A stretch of DNA of 64,000 nucleotides, taken from the NCBI RefSeq assembly GCF_020150815.1, contig NZ_CP083723.1, forward strand, positions 1,612,001 through 1,676,000. Reading direction: 5' to 3'. Positions 18,377 to 27,386 of the stretch are shown piece by piece; position 1 is the stretch's first letter; the number at the start of each line of letters is the position of its first letter. Source of the DNA: Haloprofundus salilacus (GTDB lineage: Archaea; Halobacteriota; Halobacteria; Halobacteriales; Haloferacaceae). The notes beneath the pieces were generated by a model that searched no databases, had not been told where the DNA came from, and saw only the letters and a list, made by a program, of their open reading frames with translations. Both the position numbers and the translations under genes were made by a program.

Positions 18377-19489
18377 ATGACAGAGCGATACGCCGACCGA
18401 CGGTCGGCGCTGTTCGAGAAACTTCCCGACTCGGTCGACACGGCGTACGTTGCACCCAGCGAGACGCTTCGCTATCTCTCGGGACTGTCGATGCATCAGA
18501 GCGAGCGCCCGACGCTGCTGTTTCTCTCGCGAACGGACGGGCCGGCGGCCGTCCTTCCGAAACTGGAGACCGACCGCGTCGCCGACGCCCTCGGCGCCGA
18601 CGTGCCGTTCTACACCTACGGCGACGCGACGGACCCGACGCGGGCGGCGAGCGAAGCGTTCGACCGACTCGCCGCCGACTGCGACCTCTCCGGTGAAGCC
18701 GCCGTCGAATTTCGGTCGACTCGGGTTCTGGAGTACAATCTGCTCACGAACTACCACGACCCCGAGTCGATACGCGACCTCGAACCCGCCGCGGCGGCGC
18801 TGCGCGCCCACAAGGACGAATCCGAACGCGAGTCGATGCGGACGGCAGCGCGCATCACCGACCGCGTCCTGCAGGAGACGTTCGGGGATATCGAGGTCGG
18901 CATGAGCGAACGCGACGTTGAGCGCGCCATCGAGAAGCGTGTCATCGACAGCGACGCCGACACCTACAGCGGCGGTATCGTCACCGTCGGCGAGCGAACC
19001 GCGTTCCCGCACGCCAACACCGGCGGCTCGCAAATCGAAGACGGAGACCTCGTGATGATAGATTTCGGCGTCCGCGTCGACGGCTACTTCTCGGACATCA
19101 CCCGCACCGTCGCCGTCGGCGACCCGGGCGAGGAGTGCCGCGACATCTACGAGGTCGTCCGGGAGGCCGCCCGCGCCGGGCGCGAGGCGGTCGCCGAGGG
19201 CGTCGCGTATGAGGAACTCGACCGCGCCGCACGACAGGTCATCGACGACGCCGGCTACGGCGAGTACTTCCCGCACCGCCTCGGCCACGGCCTCGGGTTG
19301 GAGGGCCACGAACCGCCGTATCTGGTCGAGGGCAACGAGGCGACGCTCGCCGTCGGCAACGCGTTCACCGTCGAACCCGGCGTCTACGTCGACGGCGTCG
19401 GCGGCGTCAGGGTCGAAGACGACGTGTTGTTGACCGAATCGGGGGCCGAGGTGCTGACCGAGACGCCCCGAGAGCTTCGGATTCTGTAG
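18377..19489 (+). CDS. M24 family metallopeptidase (Xaa-Pro dipeptidase/aminopeptidase type)
   Basis: This is a dinuclear-metal peptidase that removes N-terminal residues next to proline. Of its 370 residues, about 1-125 are the creatinase N-terminal domain and 140-365 the pita-bread catalytic fold. All five ligands can be seen: D in [11 protein letters not shown] in YFSDITRT, H in [10 protein letters not shown] in TVEPGVY, and E in [10 protein letters not shown]. It is cytoplasmic, as there is no signal peptide. The length and complete ligand set suggest an active enzyme. Its role is probably peptide turnover. Confidence 0.92.
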   Translation: MTERYADRRSALFEKLPDSVDTAYVAPSETLRYLSGLSMHQSERPTLLFLSRTDGPAAVLPKLETDRVADALGADVPFYTYGDATDPTRAASEAFDRLAADCDLSGEAAVEFRSTRVLEYNLLTNYHDPESIRDLEPAAAALRAHKDESERESMRTAARITDRVLQETFGDIEVGMSERDVERAIEKRVIDSDADTYSGGIVTVGERTAFPHANTGGSQIEDGDLVMIDFGVRVDGYFSDITRTVAVGDPGEECRDIYEVVREAARAGREAVAEGVAYEELDRAARQVIDDAGYGEYFPHRLGHGLGLEGHEPPYLVEGNEATLAVGNAFTVEPGVYVDGVGGVRVEDDVLLTESGAEVLTETPRELRIL

Positions 19490-19590
19490 CGCTCAGCGGA
19501 AGCGCTCGGGCGCTTTTTGACCTTTTGCCGCCAGCGAATCCGACCGCCGGACGTATTTTTATGCGTAACTGCTCCGTAGAACGACACGCT

Positions 19591-20325
19591 ATGGAACTCA
19601 CTTGGCACGGACACTCATGTTGGTACGTCACCGTCGGCGAGACCGGCCTGCTCATCGACCCGTTCTTCGACAACCCGAAGACGTCGCTCGACCCGTCGGA
19701 CGTCGACGACCCCGACTACGTGCTGTTGACGCACGGCCACGCCGACCACATCGGCCACGCGGGCGAGTTCTCCGACGCGACGCTCGTCGCGGTGCCGGAA
19801 CTCGTCTCCTACGCAAAAGAGGAGCTGGGCTTCGAGGACGCCGTCGGCGGCATGGGGATGAACATCGGCGGCACCGTCGAGTGCGGCGACGCCTACGTGA
19901 CGATGCACCGCGCCGACCACACAAACGGCGTCAACACCGGCTACGAGTACGACGTCGGAATGCCTGGCGGCTTCATCATCTCGGATACGAACCCGACGCA
20001 GGTGTCCGACGAGAAGTCGACGACGTTCTACCACGCGGGCGACACTGGTCTGATGACCGAGATGCGCGACGTCATCGGCCCGTACCTCGAACCGGACGCC
20101 GCGGCGCTGCCCATCGGCGACCACTTCACGATGGGGCCGTGGCAGGCTGCCATCGCCGTCGACTGGCTGGACGTCGACTACGCCTACCCGATGCACTACG
20201 ACACGTTTCCGCCCATCGAGCAGGACCCAGACGACTTCCGCCGCGAGGTCGAAGCGACGGGTTCCGACGTCGAGGTCCAAATCCCCAAAGCGGACGAGAC
20301 GTTCACGCTCGAAGAAGGGTACTGA
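19591..20325 (+). CDS. Metal-dependent hydrolase, UPF0173-type metallo-beta-lactamase fold
   Basis: The protein has 244 residues with the metallo-beta-lactamase metal motif THGHADH (H48, H50, D52, H53). Further ligands appear to be the His in HRADH and the Asp in HAGDTG. The N-terminal WHGHSCWYV is typical of the UPF0173 (YtkL-like) group, whose physiological substrate is not known to me. The ATG at 19591 was chosen because family members begin two or three residues before WHGHS. It is a stand-alone gene on the same strand as its neighbours. Confidence 0.9.
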   Translation: MELTWHGHSCWYVTVGETGLLIDPFFDNPKTSLDPSDVDDPDYVLLTHGHADHIGHAGEFSDATLVAVPELVSYAKEELGFEDAVGGMGMNIGGTVECGDAYVTMHRADHTNGVNTGYEYDVGMPGGFIISDTNPTQVSDEKSTTFYHAGDTGLMTEMRDVIGPYLEPDAAALPIGDHFTMGPWQAAIAVDWLDVDYAYPMHYDTFPPIEQDPDDFRREVEATGSDVEVQIPKADETFTLEEGY

Positions 20326-20424
20326 ACCGCCGGGGTCGGTCGGCTTCCACGATTGTTCAGATTTTGCGTCTTTCAACCCACTGAAACGACCATTTTTGTG
20401 GCCGGCAGTGGTTGAGAAAGGTGT

Positions 20425-20817
20425 ATGGCGAAAGAAGTACACACCGTTTCCGAGGAAGGGTACAGCGCGACCAGTCAGATACGGGAGTTCGAGGTGGATA
20501 TCGACTCGAACGGCGAGGAGGCCCCCGACACGCTCGAGAGCCTGCTCGCCGCGTACGCGTCCTGCTTCGTCCCGGCGCTGCGCGTCGGGGGGCGCCAGCG
20601 GGACGTCGACCTCGGGCGCATCGAGATCGACGTGATCGGGGAGTTGAACGACGACGACAAGCTCGAATCGGTCGCCTTCGACGTCCGCGTCGAACCGGCG
20701 CTCGAAGATGGCCAGGGCGAGGAAATCCTTGAGCGTGCTTTCGAACTCTGCAAGGTCCACGACGCGCTGAAGGAGAACCTCCACGCGGAGACGACCATCG
20801 AAGGCGAATCAGTCTAA
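20425..20817 (+). CDS. OsmC family protein, copy 1
   Basis: This is a small OsmC/Ohr-fold thiol protein of 130 residues. The family reduces organic hydroperoxides or related thiol-reactive compounds using two cysteines. Both cysteines are present: C47 in AAYASCFVPALRVGG and C109 in ELCKVHDALK. It is followed after about 200 bases by a clear paralogue of 131 residues with the same layout. The two copies share the opening VSEEGY and the ASCF and VGG elements, so they arose by tandem duplication. It probably acts in stress protection. Confidence 0.88.
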   Translation: MAKEVHTVSEEGYSATSQIREFEVDIDSNGEEAPDTLESLLAAYASCFVPALRVGGRQRDVDLGRIEIDVIGELNDDDKLESVAFDVRVEPALEDGQGEEILERAFELCKVHDALKENLHAETTIEGESV

Positions 20818-21018
20818 CCCGCGGCGGTGGAGTCGCGTCGCCTCCACATCCGGGGCCAGTTCGACCAGCGTCGGTTCGACCGGCGAGTCCTCCGTCCCAG
20901 CGCGGATCCGTCGACCCGTTGGCGAGGACAAACACGCGATTATTTCCGGGGAAACACGCTGTCATTTGGTCACCGATGAAGCAATCTTTAGGACGTTCCA
21001 GTTCCACGCTCGGTACGT

Positions 21019-21414
21019 ATGACGGACATCCAGACGACCACGGTCAGCGAAGAAGGTTACGCGAGTACGAGCGAAGTCGGCGACTTCGAACTCTCCATCG
21101 ACGCAACGGGCGAACAGGGACCGGACCCGAACTCGGTGCTCGTCGCGGACTACGCGTCGTGTTTCCTGCCCGCGTTCCGTGTCGGCGGCTCTCAGCGCGG
21201 CTTCGACGACCTCGGAAAACTCCAGATCGACGCGGAGGCTGACCTCGACGAGGACGACGACCTCACCGCGATTCGCTTCGACATCCACGTCGAAGCCGAC
21301 CTCGGCGACGAGGTCGACGAAGTCGTCTCGCGCGCAGAGGACATCTGTCACGTCCACGCGGCGCTCCGCGAGGAACTTCACGCCGACATCGCGGTCAACG
21401 ACGGCGCGTTCTGA
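21019..21414 (+). CDS. OsmC family protein, copy 2
   Basis: This is a tandem paralogue of the preceding OsmC gene: 131 residues, with peroxidatic C48 in DYASCFLPAFRVGG and resolving C110 in EDICHVHAALREEL. Divergence from copy 1 is large in the middle strands, so the duplication is old and both copies have probably been kept for different substrates. Each has its own upstream gap, so separate promoters are likely. The function (organic peroxide detoxification) is inferred from the family. Confidence 0.88.
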   Translation: MTDIQTTTVSEEGYASTSEVGDFELSIDATGEQGPDPNSVLVADYASCFLPAFRVGGSQRGFDDLGKLQIDAEADLDEDDDLTAIRFDIHVEADLGDEVDEVVSRAEDICHVHAALREELHADIAVNDGAF

Positions 21415-21465
21415 GCGCGCGCTCCTCGACTCTGATTCTTTGGCGTACTGGAGGTTCGGGAGGGG

Positions 21466-21597
21466 CTACTGTCGACGATAGCTTCGGTAGCTCATCGCTC
21501 GACCGTCGACGATGACCGTCTCGCGCTCTTCGGGGTCGTACACGGGAGTCGTCGTCCGCTCGTCGCGGAAACGGTAGGGACTGTCGTCGCCTTCCAT
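21466..21597 (-). CDS. 43-residue microprotein, unknown
   Basis: A short ORF starts at the ATG 21597 with MEGDDSPYRFRDER and ends GRAMSYRSYRRQ before the stop at 21466-21468. It is acidic at the start, has a central VYDPEERETVIVDG strand, and ends with a basic Tyr/Arg tail. It lies in the gap between the second OsmC gene and the DJ-1 gene. I cannot name a family. Support is the in-frame GC-rich codon pattern and the clean start only. Confidence 0.45.
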   Translation of the reverse strand: MEGDDSPYRFRDERTTTPVYDPEERETVIVDGRAMSYRSYRRQ

Positions 21598-21661
21598 ACT
21601 CGCTTTTCGTCGCTCTCCTATAAAATAGTGATGCGTGTTCACACGCCTCCTGATTTGGCGG

Positions 21662-22258
21662 TCAGTCGTCGGCCGCGACGGAGGCCGGTTCGTGGTCGAC
21701 GCTCGTCCCGAGCACGTCGAGGAACTGCGAGAGCCACTCGGGGTGGTCCGACCAGTCGTGGCCGGTGACGAGGTTGCCGTCGGTGGTCACCTCGTCGACC
21801 CACGCGCAGCCGGCGGCTTCGCACTCGGCGCGCACGGCGGGGTACGAGGTCATCTCGTAGCCATCGAGGACGCCCGCGGCGGCGAGAATCTGCGGGCCGT
21901 GACAGAGCGACGCGACGGGCTTGTTTTCCTCGAAGAAGTGCCGCACGTACTCCAGCACCGCGTCGTACGTCCGGAGATACTCCGGCGCACGGCCGCCGGG
22001 GACGACGAGTCCGTCGTATTTCTCGGGACTGACGTCGTCGAACGTTGCGTTGAGCGCGAAGTCGTGGCCGCGCTCCTCGAGATACGTCTGGTCGCCGCGG
22101 AAGTCGTGGACCGCGGTCTTGATTCGGTCGCCGGCCTCCTTCTCCGGGCAGACGGCGTCCACCTCGTGACCCACCATCTGCAGCGCCTGAAACGGCACCA
22201 TTATCTCGAGGTCCTCGCCGAAGTCGCCCACTATCATGAGTAGTTTCTTGCCTGACAT
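21662..22258 (-). CDS. DJ-1/PfpI family protein
   Basis: The protein has 198 residues of the class I glutamine amidotransferase-like DJ-1/PfpI fold. The nucleophile elbow ASLCHGPQ places Cys119 and His120 as in the protease/glyoxalase/deglycase branch. An acidic residue near the N-terminus (GDFGED) and the VVPGGRAPEYL loop complete the site. The family includes intracellular proteases, glyoxalase III and chaperones, and which applies here is unknown. The start at 22258 gives MSGKKLLMIVGDF, the normal first strand. The longer upstream open frame is a shadow of the divergent cupin gene. Confidence 0.88.
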   Translation of the reverse strand: MSGKKLLMIVGDFGEDLEIMVPFQALQMVGHEVDAVCPEKEAGDRIKTAVHDFRGDQTYLEERGHDFALNATFDDVSPEKYDGLVVPGGRAPEYLRTYDAVLEYVRHFFEENKPVASLCHGPQILAAAGVLDGYEMTSYPAVRAECEAAGCAWVDEVTTDGNLVTGHDWSDHPEWLSQFLDVLGTSVDHEPASVAADD

Positions 22259-22381
22259 GGTGTGTGAGAGTTCTTCACACACAGTGATAACGTTTCGTCG
22301 GATTCCCAGATTCGTTCGGCCAGTTGACGGCGGCGTCTCAACCCCGAAAAATAGGAGGGCGCACGGACCGACGCCGAACGT

Positions 22382-22945
22382 ATGAAGCGAATCACCGTCG
22401 ACGACGTCGACCCGACCGTCTTCGACGACGGGACTCGTCGTCGCGACCTGTCCGCCGCGTTGGCGACGACCGGCGTCGCGCTCAATCGCTACCGGGTCCC
22501 GCCGGGAGGCGGGTTGCCCGGCGGTCTCCACGCGCACGCCGACCAGGAGGAGATCTTCGTCGTCACGGCGGGCGAGGCGACGTTCGAGACGTTGGACGGC
22601 GAGGTGATCGTCGCGGAAGACGAGGCGATTCGGTTCGCGCCGGACGAGTTCCAGTCGGGAAAAAACGATTCGAGCGACGAGCTCGTCGTGCTGGCCCTCG
22701 GAGCGCCCCGCGAGAGCGACAACATTCGAGTGCCGCTTCGGTGTCGCGAGTGCGGTCGCGACGACTTGCGTCTCGGGAGCGTCGAGGGCGAACCCGGTCT
22801 CGTCTGTCCGGACTGCGACGCTGCGTACTCGCCTCGACCGTGTCCGGCGTGCGGTCACGAGGAGATGCGCGTCGTGCTGGGCGAGGCGGACCGGCCCGTC
22901 GTCGCGTGTCCGGACTGTGGGGCCGAGTTCGAAGACCACGTCTGA
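22382..22945 (+). CDS. Cupin domain protein fused to zinc ribbons
   Basis: The protein has 187 residues. Residues about 35-110 form a cupin barrel with the metal motif GGLHAHADQEEIFVV (H-x-H-x4-E). After an acidic linker come two pairs of cysteines, CRECGRDDL and CPDCDAAY, then CPACGHEEM and CPDCGAEF, giving two zinc ribbons in the last 70 residues. A sensor or metal/redox chaperone role is possible, but no substrate can be assigned. Fusion of a cupin to rubredoxin-like ribbons is unusual. It is divergent from the DJ-1 gene and separated by 123 bases. Confidence 0.85.
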   Translation: MKRITVDDVDPTVFDDGTRRRDLSAALATTGVALNRYRVPPGGGLPGGLHAHADQEEIFVVTAGEATFETLDGEVIVAEDEAIRFAPDEFQSGKNDSSDELVVLALGAPRESDNIRVPLRCRECGRDDLRLGSVEGEPGLVCPDCDAAYSPRPCPACGHEEMRVVLGEADRPVVACPDCGAEFEDHV

Positions 22946-22961
22946 GCGCCGAATCAGGGGA

Positions 22962-23750
22962 TCACCCAGCGTCCAGTACGCGCTCGATGTGGGCGAACGA
23001 GTCGAGGACGTAGTCGGGCTCGATCGGCGAGTCGGCGAGCGCGCGGTCGTCGGCGATACCCGTTTTGACGAGCACCGTCGTCATCCCTGCCGACGCGCCG
23101 AGCGCGATATCGGTGTCGAGTCTGTCGCCGACGACCAGACACCGGTCGGCGCCGTGACCGAGGCGGTCGAGCGCCAGGCGGCGGGCGTGCGCCGAGGGTT
23201 TACCGAGCGTCGCGTCGGGCGACCGGCCGGAGACGCCCGAAACGGCGTGGGTCATCGCTCCGGACCCCGGCAGATCGCGGTCGACCGCCGGAATCGTCAT
23301 GTCGGGGTCGGTGCTGAGAAACGGCACCGACTCGTCTTCGAGCGCGACCATCGCCGCCACGAGGTCGTCGTAGTGAAAATCGCGATCAATCGAGACGACG
23401 ACGGCGTCGGCCGCTACGGGGTCGTCAGTGACGGTCAGCTCAGCGTCCGCGAACTGCGCTTCGAGTCCGGGGTCGCCGACGAGGAACAGCGCGGCGTCGG
23501 CGTGTTCGGCTTCGAGGTACGCCGTCGTCGCCGTCCCCGAGGTGAGCACCTCGTCGGGGGAAACGTCGATGCCGGCGCGGGCGAACCGATCAGCGTACGC
23601 AGGCGGCGCTTTCGTCGGGTTGTTCGAGAAGAAGACGCGGTCGACGCCCGCCCGGTCGAGCGCGTCGAGTCCCGTTGTCGCCCCCGGTATCCGCTCGTTA
23701 CCCCTGAGGACCGTCCCGTCTACGTCGAGTACTGCGCCGCGAAACTCCAT
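22962..23750 (-). CDS. HAD-IIA family phosphatase (NagD/4-nitrophenylphosphatase type)
   Basis: This is a haloacid dehalogenase phosphatase of 262 residues. Motif I is LDVDGTVLRG (nucleophile D9, acid D11), followed by the FFSNNPTK motif II region. A C2 cap lies in the middle, and KPSAHARR plus VVGDRLDTDIALG form motifs III and IV. NagD-type enzymes dephosphorylate small sugar phosphates or p-nitrophenyl phosphate, and the physiological substrate is unknown. Its stop lies only 16 bases from that of the cupin gene, in convergent orientation. Confidence 0.9.
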   Translation of the reverse strand: MEFRGAVLDVDGTVLRGNERIPGATTGLDALDRAGVDRVFFSNNPTKAPPAYADRFARAGIDVSPDEVLTSGTATTAYLEAEHADAALFLVGDPGLEAQFADAELTVTDDPVAADAVVVSIDRDFHYDDLVAAMVALEDESVPFLSTDPDMTIPAVDRDLPGSGAMTHAVSGVSGRSPDATLGKPSAHARRLALDRLGHGADRCLVVGDRLDTDIALGASAGMTTVLVKTGIADDRALADSPIEPDYVLDSFAHIERVLDAG

Positions 23751-23889
23751 CGTTCGCCGTAAGTCGTCCGCGGTGTTGAACCCGGCGATGACGACAGCCG
23801 CCGAACCCTCCAGAGAGCGGGGCTGACGCGCCGAGAGCCGACTTCGGAACCAAAGAACAATGTAGCCTGCCCCCTTCGTATCAGCTACC

Positions 23890-24669
23890 GTGACGAAAAC
23901 GCAGTTGACTCTGATTCAGATAGACAACTACGGACCCTGGACGGTCACCCCCGAACCGCGACGGGAGATGGACCTCCAGACGCTGCAATCTCGCCTCTTT
24001 GCCGACCTCGCGCAGTTCGTCGGGAGCCGCGACGGTTACGTCTTCTTCACGCGCTTCGACAACATGGTCGCGGTGACGAACGGTCTCGACCGGACCGACC
24101 ACGAACTCCTGCAGGAGTCGATTCGGAACCGATACCCCGTCACCCTGAGCCTCGGCGTCGGCGTCGACGAAGTGCCGGTCGCCGCGCTCGAACGGGCGAC
24201 CGAGGAGATTCAACTCGCCGGGAGCGCCCAAGACGGCGATCGCAGGGAGGTGCTCGGCGGCGAGTTCCACGAAGGGAGCGGCGCGGACGACCTGCACATC
24301 GCCCACTTCGACGTGAACGACGCCACCGGTAAGTACACCGACCGACTCAACGAGTTCGACTCGTTCATCCAGATAGAGCAGGGGTACGCCAGCCTGATGC
24401 GTCACATGCGCGAGGCACACGGTGCGCTCTCCTTCTTCGTCGGCGGAGACAACATCATCTCCGTCTGCCCCACGCTCTCCGAGAGCGAGTACCGAAACGC
24501 CGTCGACCACGTCGAGTCGGAGGTCGGCGTCGAACTGAAAGTCGGCGTCGGCGCAGGCGAGAGCGCCCACATCGCCGGATTCGCGGCCAAACACGCGCTC
24601 GAAGACTGCCGTCACCGGGGGACGACAGTCGAGTTCGAGGCCGCGCCGGCGCACGTCAGCGACGACTAA
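23890..24669 (+). CDS. arfA: GTP cyclohydrolase III (2-amino-5-formylamino-6-ribosylaminopyrimidinone monophosphate synthase)
   Basis: This archaeal-type enzyme opens the imidazole ring of GTP to give the formamidopyrimidine nucleotide, the first step toward riboflavin/F420 and pterins in archaea. It has 259 residues, starting MTKTQLTLIQIDNYGPWTV, a family hallmark. Duplicated ferredoxin-like halves contain the GGDNIISV and FVGSRDGY elements. Eight bases separate it from the next gene, and a PTPS homologue follows, so this is a pterin/flavin-related operon of four genes. Confidence in the assignment is high; the final product of the operon is uncertain. Confidence 0.93.
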   Translation: MTKTQLTLIQIDNYGPWTVTPEPRREMDLQTLQSRLFADLAQFVGSRDGYVFFTRFDNMVAVTNGLDRTDHELLQESIRNRYPVTLSLGVGVDEVPVAALERATEEIQLAGSAQDGDRREVLGGEFHEGSGADDLHIAHFDVNDATGKYTDRLNEFDSFIQIEQGYASLMRHMREAHGALSFFVGGDNIISVCPTLSESEYRNAVDHVESEVGVELKVGVGAGESAHIAGFAAKHALEDCRHRGTTVEFEAAPAHVSDD

Positions 24670-24676
24670 ACGACCC

Positions 24677-25723
24677 ATGCCCGCCCGCTCCGTGACGTTC
24701 ACGTCCCCGCGCGAAGTTCGCGTCACGGAGTCCGAACTCCCGGTTCCCGATGCCGACGAGGTACTCGTCAAGACGGAGTACTCGGCTATCAGCCCCGGGA
24801 CGGAGCTGCTCATCTACCGGGGAGAAGCCCCGAACGACCTCGACGCCGACGAGAGCATCGGCGCGCTCGGCGGCTCACTCGACTATCCGCTCCGGTACGG
24901 CTACTCCGCCGTGGGGACCGTCGCCGCCGTCGGCGACGCCGTCGACGACGAGTGGGCGGATCGCCGCGTGTTCGGGTTCAACCCCCACGAGAGTCACTTC
25001 TGCACCTCGCCGGACGAACTCCACCCGGTCCCGGATGGCTGCTCGGCAGCGGCGGCGACGCTCCTCCCGAACGTCGAGACGGCGGTCAACTTCGCGATGG
25101 ACGGCCGTCCATTGGTCGGCGAGCGCGTCGTCGTCTTCGGCCAGGGGGTAGTCGGGTTGTTGACGACGGCCGTCCTCTCGTCGTTCCCGCTCTGCGAACT
25201 CGTCACCGTCGACGGTATCGCCCGAAGGCGGGAGCTCTCGCTGGAGTTTGGTGCCGACGAGAGCCTCCCGCCCGACGAGATTCGCGAGCGTTTCGACCCC
25301 TCGGAGCCTACGGGCGACGAGTCTCGCGGCCGGGCGGTCGGCGACGGCGCGGACCTTACGTTCGAGCTCTCCGGGAATCCGGCGGCGCTGGACACCGCAA
25401 TCGCGGTGACGGGGTACGACGGCCGCGTCGTCGTCGGGTCGTGGTACGGGACGAAACCGGCGACGCTCGACCTCGGCGGGCGGTTTCACCGCAGCCGCAT
25501 TCGGCTACAGAACAGCCAGGTGAGCACGCTCGATCCGTCGCTCCGCGGTCGGTGGGACAGCGACCGCCGCCTCGACGTGGCGTGGGACCGCCTCGCCGAA
25601 CTCGACGTCGAGCGCCTGCTCACTCACCGCGTCCCTGTCGACGAGGCCGAGCGCGCCTACGAGTTGCTCGATTCGGAGTCGTCGGACGCCGTGGGCATCC
25701 TCTTTACGTACGGCAGCCCTTGA
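24677..25723 (+). CDS. Medium-chain dehydrogenase/reductase family oxidoreductase
   Basis: This is a zinc-type alcohol-dehydrogenase-like MDR protein of 348 residues. It has an N-terminal GroES-like domain, with the PGTELLIYRG segment where zinc alcohol dehydrogenases have the catalytic Cys. The Rossmann glycine motif VVFGQGVVGLL lies around residue 155. The usual catalytic CxxxH ligand pattern is not evident, and the four-cysteine structural zinc loop is missing, so it may be zinc-independent. It lies between arfA and a PTPS-like gene with gaps of 7 bases. A role in modifying a pterin or sugar intermediate is therefore plausible but unproven. Confidence 0.85.
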   Translation: MPARSVTFTSPREVRVTESELPVPDADEVLVKTEYSAISPGTELLIYRGEAPNDLDADESIGALGGSLDYPLRYGYSAVGTVAAVGDAVDDEWADRRVFGFNPHESHFCTSPDELHPVPDGCSAAAATLLPNVETAVNFAMDGRPLVGERVVVFGQGVVGLLTTAVLSSFPLCELVTVDGIARRRELSLEFGADESLPPDEIRERFDPSEPTGDESRGRAVGDGADLTFELSGNPAALDTAIAVTGYDGRVVVGSWYGTKPATLDLGGRFHRSRIRLQNSQVSTLDPSLRGRWDSDRRLDVAWDRLAELDVERLLTHRVPVDEAERAYELLDSESSDAVGILFTYGSP

Positions 25724-25730
25724 CAGGGGT

Positions 25731-26108
25731 ATGTACTCGGTAACCGTCCGTCGGTCGTTCATCGCCCAACACTTTCTGACGGTGCCCGACCCCGGACCGG
25801 AGGGTGAGCGACACTCCCACCGGTTCCGCGCGGAGCTGCGCTTCGAGGGGCCGACGCTTAACGAGTACGGCTATCTGGTTGACATCGACGAGGTGAAATC
25901 CGCGCTGGAACCGGTCGTCGACCGCTACCGCGACGCGACGCTGAACGACCTGCCCGAGTTCGAGGGAGCGAACCCGAGCGTCGAGCGGTTTGCCCGCATC
26001 GTCTGCGAGGAGGTCGTCGACGAGGCGACGCTCGACGGTCCCGAACGGGTTCGCGTGACGATGTGGGAAAACGAGGAGGCGTCGGCGGCCTACGAGACGG
26101 CGCTCTGA
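25731..26108 (+). CDS. 6-pyruvoyl-tetrahydropterin synthase (PTPS/QueD) family protein with altered catalytic residue
   Basis: A small T-fold enzyme of 125 residues. The zinc ligands are H14 in FIAQHFL, and H28 and H30 in RHSHRF. The residue four before H28, which is the catalytic cysteine in PTPS and QueD (CxxxHGH), is glutamate E24 here. The usual HGH is HSH. Replacement of that cysteine by glutamate is the mark of the PTPS-III subgroup, known to stand in for dihydroneopterin aldolase in folate synthesis. The gene abuts the glycosyltransferase gene with no gap. Substrate assignment needs experiment. Confidence 0.82.
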   Translation: MYSVTVRRSFIAQHFLTVPDPGPEGERHSHRFRAELRFEGPTLNEYGYLVDIDEVKSALEPVVDRYRDATLNDLPEFEGANPSVERFARIVCEEVVDEATLDGPERVRVTMWENEEASAAYETAL

Positions 26109-27197
26109 ATGCGCGTCGGCTTTCTCGTCTACGGCGACCTCGACGAACGCTCCGGCGGATTCCTCTACGACCGGCGAGTCACCGACCACCTCCGCGAGCG
26201 CGGCGACGAGGTGGTCGTCTTCTCGCTACCCGAACGGGGGTATCTCCGCTCGACGGCGGATAATCTGAACAGGTCGCTCCGCCGTCGCCTCCGGTCGGCC
26301 GACCTCGACGTGCTGGTGCAGGACGAACTCTGCCACCCGTCGCTGCCGTGGCTCAACCGCCGACTCGACATCGACGCCCCTGTAATCGCCGTCGTCCACC
26401 ACCTCCGCAGCGACGAACCGCGCGCGCCGTGGCGGAACGCGTTCGTGCGGCGTCTCGAACGGGCGTACCTCCGGTCTGTCGACGCGTTCGTCTGCAACAG
26501 CGAGACGACGCGTCGGGCCGTCTCGCGCCTCGTCGGCGGCGAGAAGCCGTCAGTCGTCGCCTACCCGGCGGGCGACCGATTCGGGACGGCGGTTTCGCCG
26601 GCTCGTGTCCGCGAACGCGCGAACGACGGTCCGCTCCGAGTCGTCTGCGTCGGCAACGTCACGAGACGCAAGAACGTCGAGACGCTGGTGGCGGGGTTGG
26701 CTCGGGTCCGAAAGCCGTGGGAACTCGTCGTCGCCGGAAACCTCACCGCTGACCCGGAGTACGTCGCCGCGCTTCGGAGCGCCGTCGACCGACTCGCGAT
26801 CGGCGACAGGGTGGAGTTTACCGGGCGGCTAGACGACGCGGCGCTGGCGACGCTGTACGAACGCAGTCACCTGTTCGCGATGCCGTCGACGCACGAGGGG
26901 TTCGGCATCGCCTACGTCGAGGCGATGGGATTCGGGCTACCGGTCGTCGCCTCCGGATCGGGCGGGGCGAGTGAACTCGTCGCCGACGCGACGAACGGCT
27001 ATCTGGTCGACCCGACCGACTCCACGGAGCTCACCGACGTGGTCGTCCCGCTCTGTCGGAACCGCGAGCGCCTCGCACGGATGGGACTGGCCGCGTTGGC
27101 GACGTACGACGCCCACCCGACGTGGGCCGAGACGAGTGCGCGCATCGGCGTGTTCCTCGACTCGCTCGTCGGTGAGGCGAGCGCGGACACACGGTGA
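26109..27197 (+). CDS. GT4-family glycosyltransferase
   Basis: This is a GT-B fold glycosyltransferase of 362 residues. The N-terminal acceptor domain begins MRVGFLVYGDLDERSGG. The C-terminal donor domain has VVCVGNVTRRKNVETL and the characteristic E-x7-E motif in EGFGIAYVEAMGFGLPVV. It is cytoplasmic or membrane-peripheral, with no signal. The start codon follows the stop of the PTPS gene directly, so it is the last gene of the arfA operon. Placement beside a pterin-type enzyme raises the possibility of a glycosylated pterin, though shared transcription may be coincidental. Confidence 0.87.
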   Translation: MRVGFLVYGDLDERSGGFLYDRRVTDHLRERGDEVVVFSLPERGYLRSTADNLNRSLRRRLRSADLDVLVQDELCHPSLPWLNRRLDIDAPVIAVVHHLRSDEPRAPWRNAFVRRLERAYLRSVDAFVCNSETTRRAVSRLVGGEKPSVVAYPAGDRFGTAVSPARVRERANDGPLRVVCVGNVTRRKNVETLVAGLARVRKPWELVVAGNLTADPEYVAALRSAVDRLAIGDRVEFTGRLDDAALATLYERSHLFAMPSTHEGFGIAYVEAMGFGLPVVASGSGGASELVADATNGYLVDPTDSTELTDVVVPLCRNRERLARMGLAALATYDAHPTWAETSARIGVFLDSLVGEASADTR

Positions 27198-27386
27198 CCC
27201 GCTCGAAGGTCGGCCGAAGTTGGTCCGCGTCGCTCGGCGTCGGTTGACGTTGGTCGGCGACGCTCGTGGCGTGAAACGTCGCGGTGGATACGTCGAGGGG
27301 AAACGGTGGGAGAGAGCGGGATCCTCGGAGTGAAAATCGAGGGAGGAAGCGACGCTCGGGTGGGTTCGGGGGTCGCAGCGGGTAGG

